The position numbers and the translations under genes are program-made. A stretch of 10,346 nucleotides of DNA from Rhodospirillaceae bacterium (lineage in GTDB: Bacteria > Pseudomonadota > Alphaproteobacteria > Rhodospirillales > Magnetospirillaceae): positions 1 to 10,346 of the forward strand of contig DUZC01000059.1 in the NCBI GenBank assembly GCA_013349735.1, read 5' to 3'. Below, piece after piece: positions 5,577-10,346 of the stretch; within the stretch, counting starts at the first letter, position 1, and every line of letters begins with the position of its first letter. A model generated the notes under the pieces. The model had not been told where the DNA came from. It worked only from the letters and a program-made list of their open reading frames with translations, and did not search any database.

Positions 5577-7595
5577 ATGCCGTCCGCTGTCAAAGACATC
5601 TTTTCCTATCGAAAATACTGGGCTCATCGGTTTGGCACCGCCCCCTTTTTGCCGATGTCGCGCCAGGAAATGGATCTTCTCGGCTGGGATGAATGCGACA
5701 TCATCCTGGTAACCGGCGATGCCTATATTGATCATCCCAGTTTTGGCATGGCCATCATCGGGCGCTTGCTGGAAGCCCAGGGGTTTCGCGTCGGCATCAT
5801 CGCGCAACCGGAATGGACCGACGCCAGCGCCTTCAAACGGCTCGGCAAGCCCAAGCTTTTTTTTGGGGTAACCGCCGGCAATATGGATTCGATGGTCAAT
5901 CGCTATACGGCGGATCGCCGTATCCGCAGCAATGACAGCTATACGCCCAATGACGAAGGCGGCAAGCGCCCGGACCGTTCGGTTATTGTCTATTCGCAAC
6001 GCTGCCGCGAGGCCTATCGCCATGTTCCCGTGGTTATTGGCGGGATCGAAGCCTCGCTGCGCCGGATCGCCCATTATGACTATTGGTCGGATAAGGTCAG
6101 GCGTTCCATCCTGGTCGACAGCAAGGCTGATCTGTTGGTCTATGGCAATGCCGAGCGGGCTATCGTGGCCATCGCCCATCGTGCGGCGGCCGGCGAGCCC
6201 CCAGGCACGCTAAGGGATATTCGCGGCACGGCATTCCTGTTAGATGCGATTCCCCCGGGTTGGTCCGTTATGGCTCCCCAACCCCTTGATGACAGCCAGC
6301 CACCGACTTCGGTAAGCGACGAGGGTGCCAGGCAGGTGCTGCGTCTGCCAGATTATGAACAGGTCCAAAAGGATCCCTTGCTCTATGCCCATGCTTCGCG
6401 GCTTTTGCATCTGGAAAGCAACCCGGGCAATGCCAGGCCGATTGTACAACGCCATGGCGCACGCGAATTATGGCTGACGCCACCGCCGCTGCCTTTGACG
6501 ACGGCCGAGTTGGACCGGGTTTTTGATCTGCCCTATGCCCGTTCTCCGCATCCGGCCTATGAGGGCGCGCGCATCGCCGCCTGGGAGATGATCCGCTTTT
6601 CCGTCAGTATTATGCGCGGCTGTTTTGGGGGCTGTTCCTTTTGTTCAATTACCGAGCATGAAGGGCGCATCATCCAAAGCCGCTCGGAAGAATCGATCCT
6701 GCGCGAAATTGGCGAAATCCGCGATCGGGTTCCCGGTTTTACCGGGGTTATTTCGGATCTTGGCGGCCCGACGGCCAATATGTATCGCCTTGCTTGCAAG
6801 GATAAACAGACCGAGGCGGTCTGCCGCCGGCCTTCCTGCGTTTTTCCCGAAATCTGTAAGAATTTGGGCACCGATCACAGCGCCCTGGTCAGTCTCTACC
6901 GTAAGGCGCGCACGCTTCCCGGGGTTAAGAAGATTTTGATCGGTTCCGGGGTCCGTTATGACCTGGCGCTGACCAGCCCCGACTATATCAAGGAACTGGT
7001 CAGCTATCATGTCGGGGGCTATCTGAAAATCGCGCCCGAACATACCGAGCCGGGCCCCCTAGCCAAGATGATGAAACCCGCGATTGGAAGTTATGATCGC
7101 TTCAAAGCCTTGTTTGACAAGCATGCCCGCGATGCCGGCAAAGAGCTTTATCTGATCCCTTATTTCATAGCGGCGCATCCCGGCACCACGGACGAAGATA
7201 TGTTAAATCTGGCTTTGTGGTTAAAACGCAACCGTTTCCGCCTTGATCAGGTGCAGACCTTCCTGCCTTCCCCGATGTCCTTGTCGGCGGCCATGTATCA
7301 TAGCGAAGCCAATCCTTTGCGCCCCATCCGCCGGCAGGGTGGTGAACGGGTTGTGACGGCGAAAGGTTTAAAGCAGCGGCGGCTGCAAAAGGCCTTCCTG
7401 CGCTATCATGACGTCGAAAATTGGCCCATGCTGCGGGATGCCTTAAAACGCATGGGGCGGGCCGATCTGATCGGTCCCGGTAAACATCAGTTGGTCCCCT
7501 CCTGGCAGCCGCCGGGTACCGGCATTGGCCGGCGTCCCGGCGGGAGCCCGATCAAGCCGCCCGAGCCGCCACGATATCGACGATATCGCCCATAA
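5577..7595 (+). CDS. ygiQ: YgiQ family radical SAM protein
   Basis: The 672-residue protein has the full YgiQ layout. An N-terminal family-specific domain (about 15-325) contains GDAYIDHPSFG (47-57) and VVIGGIEASLRR (152-163). A radical SAM core follows with the cluster-binding CFGGCSFC (C349, C353, C356; CX3CX2C), then the conserved ISDLGGPTANMY and IAPEHTEPG segments. The C-terminal region contains QVQTFLPSPMSLSAAMYH and a Pro/Arg-rich tail. An extra cysteine group (KNLGTD preceded by CRRPSCVFPEIC) may bind another cluster. Such proteins bind a [4Fe-4S] cluster and cleave S-adenosylmethionine; the substrate of YgiQ is not established to my knowledge. GGTGAG lies just before the ATG. The last 44 bases overlap the 3' end of ecm on the other strand, and the final residues (RYRRYRP) come from a palindrome there. 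Confidence 0.95.
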   Translation: MPSAVKDIFSYRKYWAHRFGTAPFLPMSRQEMDLLGWDECDIILVTGDAYIDHPSFGMAIIGRLLEAQGFRVGIIAQPEWTDASAFKRLGKPKLFFGVTAGNMDSMVNRYTADRRIRSNDSYTPNDEGGKRPDRSVIVYSQRCREAYRHVPVVIGGIEASLRRIAHYDYWSDKVRRSILVDSKADLLVYGNAERAIVAIAHRAAAGEPPGTLRDIRGTAFLLDAIPPGWSVMAPQPLDDSQPPTSVSDEGARQVLRLPDYEQVQKDPLLYAHASRLLHLESNPGNARPIVQRHGARELWLTPPPLPLTTAELDRVFDLPYARSPHPAYEGARIAAWEMIRFSVSIMRGCFGGCSFCSITEHEGRIIQSRSEESILREIGEIRDRVPGFTGVISDLGGPTANMYRLACKDKQTEAVCRRPSCVFPEICKNLGTDHSALVSLYRKARTLPGVKKILIGSGVRYDLALTSPDYIKELVSYHVGGYLKIAPEHTEPGPLAKMMKPAIGSYDRFKALFDKHARDAGKELYLIPYFIAAHPGTTDEDMLNLALWLKRNRFRLDQVQTFLPSPMSLSAAMYHSEANPLRPIRRQGGERVVTAKGLKQRRLQKAFLRYHDVENWPMLRDALKRMGRADLIGPGKHQLVPSWQPPGTGIGRRPGGSPIKPPEPPRYRRYRP

Positions 7596-9555
7596 TGGCG
7601 GCCAGATCATAGTCTTTGGGCGTGTAAATACGCGCGCAGCCCGCCGTTAACAGAGCCTTTTCATCCTCGGGCGGGATAATGCCGCCGGCGACGACGGGGA
7701 TTTCGGCCAAACCTGCGGCTTTCATCCGATCCAGTACTTCCGTGACCAGGGGGACATGGCTTCCTGACAGGATCGACAGGCCGACGATATGCACGCCTTC
7801 TTCCAAAGCCGCATTGACGATTTGCGCCGGTGTCAGGCGAATGCCCTCATAGACGACTTCCATCCCGGCATCGCGGGCGCGCACCGCAATTTGTTCGGCC
7901 CCATTGGAATGGCCATCCAGCCCCGGTTTGCCCACCAGGATCTTGACCCGCCGGCCCAGGCGCTGGCTGAGCTGATCCACCCGGTCCTGGACCGCCTTCA
8001 TTTTGGCGCCGCTGCCAAGATTGGCCGCCCGGCCAACGCCGGTTGGTGCCCGGTATTCGCCAAAAATTTCACGCAGGCTGGCGGCCCATTCGCCGCCGGT
8101 GACGCCGGCATGGGCGCAGGCGATAGAGGCCTCCATGATATTGCGCCCCTCTTGTGCCGTGGCCTTCAGGGCTTCCAGTGCTTTGCTTGCCGCTTGGCCG
8201 TCGCGGGCCGAACGCCAGGCCTGGACCCGCGCGATCTGTTCTGCTTCCGCTTTGGCGTCAACCGTCAGAATACTGCCGTCGCCAGCGGTCAGTGGGCTGG
8301 GCGCCGCATCCGTGAATTTATTGACGCCGACGACAATTTGCTGACCGGCTTCGATGGCGGCCAGCCGCCGGCTGTTGGACTCGACCAGCTTTTGCTTCAT
8401 ATAGCTGGCTTCGACGGCAGGGACGGCGCCGCCCATGGCATCGATGCGGGCCAGCTCGTCGCGGGCTTCGATCTTGAGGGCGTCAACCTTGCGGTTAATT
8501 TCCAGGGAGCCATCAAAAATATCGCCATAATCCAGCAGGTCCGTTTCAAAGGCGACGATCTGCTGCAAACGCAGCGACCATTGCTGATCCCAGGGGCGAG
8601 GAAGGCCCAGCGCCTCGTTCCAGGCGGGCAGTTGCACGGCCCGCGCCCGGGCGTTTTTCGACAGAACCACGGCCAGCATTTCCAGCAAGATACGATAGAC
8701 GTTATTTTCCGGCTGCTGTTCGGTCAGCCCCAGCGAATTGACCTGGACGCCATAGCGAAAGCGCCGCATTTTTTCGTCGGTCACCCCATAGCGCTCAAGG
8801 CAGATTTCATCCCAAAGCTCGCAGAACGCCCGCATCTTGCAAAGTTCGGTGACGAAACGAATGCCGGCATTGACAAAGAAACTGATCCGCCCGACCACTT
8901 CGCCGAAATCACCCTCCGGCACCTGCCCCGAGGCCTTGACCCGATCAAGAATTGCCACCGCCGTCGCCAGGGCAAAGGCCAGTTCCTGTTCCGGCGTGGC
9001 GCCGGCTTCCTGCAGGTGATAGGAACAGACATTCATCGGGTTCCATTTGGGAATTTCCCGATAGGTAAAGGCAATCACATCCGTAGTCAGTTTCAGCGAG
9101 GGTTCCGGCGGGAAGATATAGGTCCCCCGCGACAGATATTCCTTGATGATGTCATTTTGCGTGGTTCCGGAAAGCTGGGACCGGCCGACCCCCTGCTTTT
9201 CCGCGGCCGCCACATAGAGCGATAAAAGCCAAGCCGCCGGCGCATTGATCGTCATCGATGTATTCATTTTGTCCAACGGAATGCCGTCAAACAAAGTCAC
9301 CATGTCGCCGAGATGACAGATGGGGACGCCAACTTTGCCCACTTCGCCCCGGGCCAGCGCATGATCCGAATCGTAGCCGGTCTGCGTCGGCAGGTCGAAG
9401 GCGATCGAGAGCCCGGTTTGCCCGCGCGCCAAATTGGTGCGAAACAGACGATTGCTTTCCAATGCCGAGGAATGCCCGGAATAAGTGCGGAAGAGCCACG
9501 GCTTTTCGCGAGTTACAGATGGCTGGTCGGTTCTGGTGGACGGCTTATCGGTCAT
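7552..9555 (-). CDS. ecm: ethylmalonyl-CoA mutase (MeaA-like, B12-dependent)
   Basis: This cytosolic adenosylcobalamin enzyme converts (2R)-ethylmalonyl-CoA to (2S)-methylsuccinyl-CoA in the ethylmalonyl-CoA pathway. The 667 residues form one chain: a mutase TIM-barrel domain (about 20-510) with GLSIAFDLPTQTGYDSDH and MNTSMTINAPAAW, and a C-terminal B12 domain (about 535-667) with KPGLDGHSNGAEQIA. Within it D547-G548-H549 is the DxHxxG motif whose histidine is the lower cobalt ligand, followed by GLSILSGSH (592-600). The SNG form after DGH and the divergent ccr gene argue for ethylmalonyl-CoA rather than methylmalonyl-CoA mutase, which usually has DGHDRG and is longer. The start is supported by GGAG (complement of 9562-9565) seven bases before the ATG. 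The 3' end runs 44 bases into ygiQ, with no room for a terminator between them. Confidence 0.95.
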   Translation of the reverse strand: MTDKPSTRTDQPSVTREKPWLFRTYSGHSSALESNRLFRTNLARGQTGLSIAFDLPTQTGYDSDHALARGEVGKVGVPICHLGDMVTLFDGIPLDKMNTSMTINAPAAWLLSLYVAAAEKQGVGRSQLSGTTQNDIIKEYLSRGTYIFPPEPSLKLTTDVIAFTYREIPKWNPMNVCSYHLQEAGATPEQELAFALATAVAILDRVKASGQVPEGDFGEVVGRISFFVNAGIRFVTELCKMRAFCELWDEICLERYGVTDEKMRRFRYGVQVNSLGLTEQQPENNVYRILLEMLAVVLSKNARARAVQLPAWNEALGLPRPWDQQWSLRLQQIVAFETDLLDYGDIFDGSLEINRKVDALKIEARDELARIDAMGGAVPAVEASYMKQKLVESNSRRLAAIEAGQQIVVGVNKFTDAAPSPLTAGDGSILTVDAKAEAEQIARVQAWRSARDGQAASKALEALKATAQEGRNIMEASIACAHAGVTGGEWAASLREIFGEYRAPTGVGRAANLGSGAKMKAVQDRVDQLSQRLGRRVKILVGKPGLDGHSNGAEQIAVRARDAGMEVVYEGIRLTPAQIVNAALEEGVHIVGLSILSGSHVPLVTEVLDRMKAAGLAEIPVVAGGIIPPEDEKALLTAGCARIYTPKDYDLAAIMGDIVDIVAARAA
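7572..7588. repeat. 17-base near-perfect palindrome inside the ygiQ/ecm overlap
   Basis: CGATATCGACGATATCG consists of two copies of the self-complementary CGATATCG separated by one A, so it is both a direct and an inverted repeat. It encodes RYRRYR of YgiQ on one strand and DIVDIV of Ecm on the other. It lies between the two convergent stop codons and can form a hairpin in either transcript, but has no T-run. Confidence 0.75.
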
Positions 9556-9667
9556 TGGGTACTCCGGCTCGGCGTGTTAAATGAAATTTTCCTGAATTTT
9601 AAGACCCTGATTTTCCTGCCAACTCGGCCTGGTTCGTATTAAAGTTACTCAATTCCCCCATGTTCAC

Positions 9668-9710
9668 GAAACAAACTATCATTTTGTGCATTGCGAAGGA
9701 AGAAACAAAA
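9668..9710. repeat. direct and inverted repeats upstream of ccr, possible operator
   Basis: GAAACAAA occurs at 9668-9675 and again at 9702-9709, 34 bases apart, about three helical turns. Between them TTTTGT (9682-9687) makes inverted repeats with ACAAA (9671-9675, seven-base spacer) and with ACAAAA (9705-9710). The cluster overlaps the proposed -35 box of ccr. A role as a regulator site is inference from arrangement only. Confidence 0.4.
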
Positions 9711-9719
9711 CGCTAAAAG
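9691..9719 (+). promoter_or_regulatory. ccr: possible promoter of ccr
   Basis: TTGCGA (9691-9696) and TAAAAG (9714-9719) are spaced by 17 bases; each matches four of six consensus positions. Transcription would begin near 9726 and leave a leader of about 95 bases. The match is modest, and an activator at the neighbouring repeats would fit a weak promoter. Confidence 0.3.
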
Positions 9720-9820
9720 TCTTCAGCGGCGATGCCAACCCGCGGCTGCACGGCTGCCGGGAACAGAGGATCATCATTGTGGGAAGGCTATGATTTCCCC
9801 AGACGAAGGAGTCGAGGATC

Positions 9821-10346
9821 ATGAGTGAAGCGGCCGAGGCGACCAGCCTCAACCCGAACCAGGCGATCAAGGATCTTTATGAGATCGGCGAAATTCCGCC
9901 CCTCGGGCATGTGCCGGCCAAAATGTATGCTTGGGCGATTCGCCGCGAGCGTCATGGCCAGCCCAATACCGCGATGGTCTGTGAAGTGGTGGAGACACCC
10001 GAGATCGATTCCCATGAAGTCTTGATCATGGTGATGGCTGCCGGGGTCAATTACAATGGTGTCTGGGCGGCTTTGGGCCGTCCGGTCAGCCCGTTTGATT
10101 ACCATAAGGCCGCCTATCATATCGCTGGATCCGATGCGGCCGGCATCGTTTGGAAAGTGGGCAACAAGGTCAATCGCTGGAAGGTGGGCGATGAGGTTGT
10201 CGTCCATTGCAATCAGACCGATGGCGATGACGAGGAATGCAATGGTGGCGATCCGATGTTTTCGCCAAGCCAGCGCATTTGGGGCTATGAAACCGCCGAT
10301 GGCTCCTTTGCTCAGTTCACCCGGGTTCAGGCCCAGCAGGTGATGG
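9821..10346 (+). CDS. ccr: crotonyl-CoA carboxylase/reductase, 3' end cut off by window edge
   Basis: This enzyme reductively carboxylates crotonyl-CoA with CO2 and NADPH to (2S)-ethylmalonyl-CoA, the committed step of the ethylmalonyl-CoA pathway. The visible 175 residues cover the N-terminal, GroES-like part of this medium-chain dehydrogenase/reductase. The family-typical stretches KDLYEIGEIPPLGHVP (about 16-31), YAWAIRRERHGQP (36-48), MAAGVNYNGVW, HIAGSDAAGIVW and DDEECNGGDPMFSP are all present in order. The Rossmann NADPH-binding motif lies beyond the right edge, and the whole protein is normally about 430 residues. The start ATG has AAGGAG nine bases upstream, and an in-frame TGA at 9791 rules out an earlier one. 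It is divergent from ecm, whose product acts two steps later. Confidence 0.95.
   Translation, partial: MSEAAEATSLNPNQAIKDLYEIGEIPPLGHVPAKMYAWAIRRERHGQPNTAMVCEVVETPEIDSHEVLIMVMAAGVNYNGVWAALGRPVSPFDYHKAAYHIAGSDAAGIVWKVGNKVNRWKVGDEVVVHCNQTDGDDEECNGGDPMFSPSQRIWGYETADGSFAQFTRVQAQQVM

Larger units (their letters stand above)
9556..9820. promoter_or_regulatory. ccr-ecm divergent control region
   Basis: These 265 bases hold the promoters of both ethylmalonyl-CoA pathway genes. The middle part (9580-9720) is AT-rich and the part nearest ccr is GC-rich leader. For ecm, on the - strand, TTGGCA (complement of 9617-9622) and TAAAAT (complement of 9596-9601) are good boxes but only 15 bases apart. A repeat cluster at 9668-9710 may bind a regulator. 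The ccr start at 9821 has AAGGAG at 9806-9811. Confidence 0.6.

Noticed and set aside
7789..9225. 478-codon open frame on the + strand opposite ecm
   Set aside because: It is fully antisense to a well-recognised B12-dependent mutase, shows no family signature, and long antisense frames are common in GC-rich coding DNA.
7552..9555. Annotation as methylmalonyl-CoA mutase
   Set aside because: The DGHSNGAEQIA form of the B12 motif, the 667-residue length and divergence from ccr point to ethylmalonyl-CoA mutase.

Overview
The window reads as chromosomal DNA of an alphaproteobacterium, most likely Rhodospirillales-like. Two signs support this. The right end carries the signature enzymes of the ethylmalonyl-CoA pathway (ccr and ecm, divergently arranged). 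The encoded proteins (MnmA, YgiQ, a DUF599 membrane protein, a DUF1178 protein) resemble alphaproteobacterial versions. This is inference from remembered families; no search was run. GC content is moderate to high overall and dips visibly around 300-450, 2805-2870 and 4150-5500.

Layout. At the left edge the 3' part of a DUF599 membrane protein gene overlaps mnmA (tRNA 2-thiouridylase) by ATGA, so the two are probably co-transcribed. Next come a 201-residue Pro/Ala/Lys-repeat protein with a short helical C-terminal domain, a terminator-like hairpin, a small lipoprotein, and a lytic-transglycosylase-like protein that has no signal peptide. A short Cys-rich DUF1178 protein follows, with the best promoter in the window in front of it. 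After about 260 bases with no recognisable gene comes a 369-residue soluble protein I do not recognise, then a full-length YgiQ-type radical SAM protein. All of these genes are on the + strand.

Right end. ecm (B12-dependent ethylmalonyl-CoA mutase) lies on the - strand and converges on ygiQ with a 44-base overlap of coding sequence. It is separated by a 265-base divergent promoter region from ccr (crotonyl-CoA carboxylase/reductase), which runs off the right edge. Ccr makes ethylmalonyl-CoA from crotonyl-CoA, CO2 and NADPH. After an epimerase step encoded elsewhere, Ecm rearranges it to methylsuccinyl-CoA. Together they support growth on acetate and other C2 units without the glyoxylate bypass, and the shared intergenic region is the natural place for their joint control.

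I see no mobile element, CRISPR array, tRNA or rRNA, and no clear new defence or mobile system. The least explained parts are the unknown gene at 4414-5523, the Pro/Ala/Lys-repeat protein, the signal-less transglycosylase, the palindrome inside the ygiQ/ecm overlap, and the repeat cluster between ecm and ccr.
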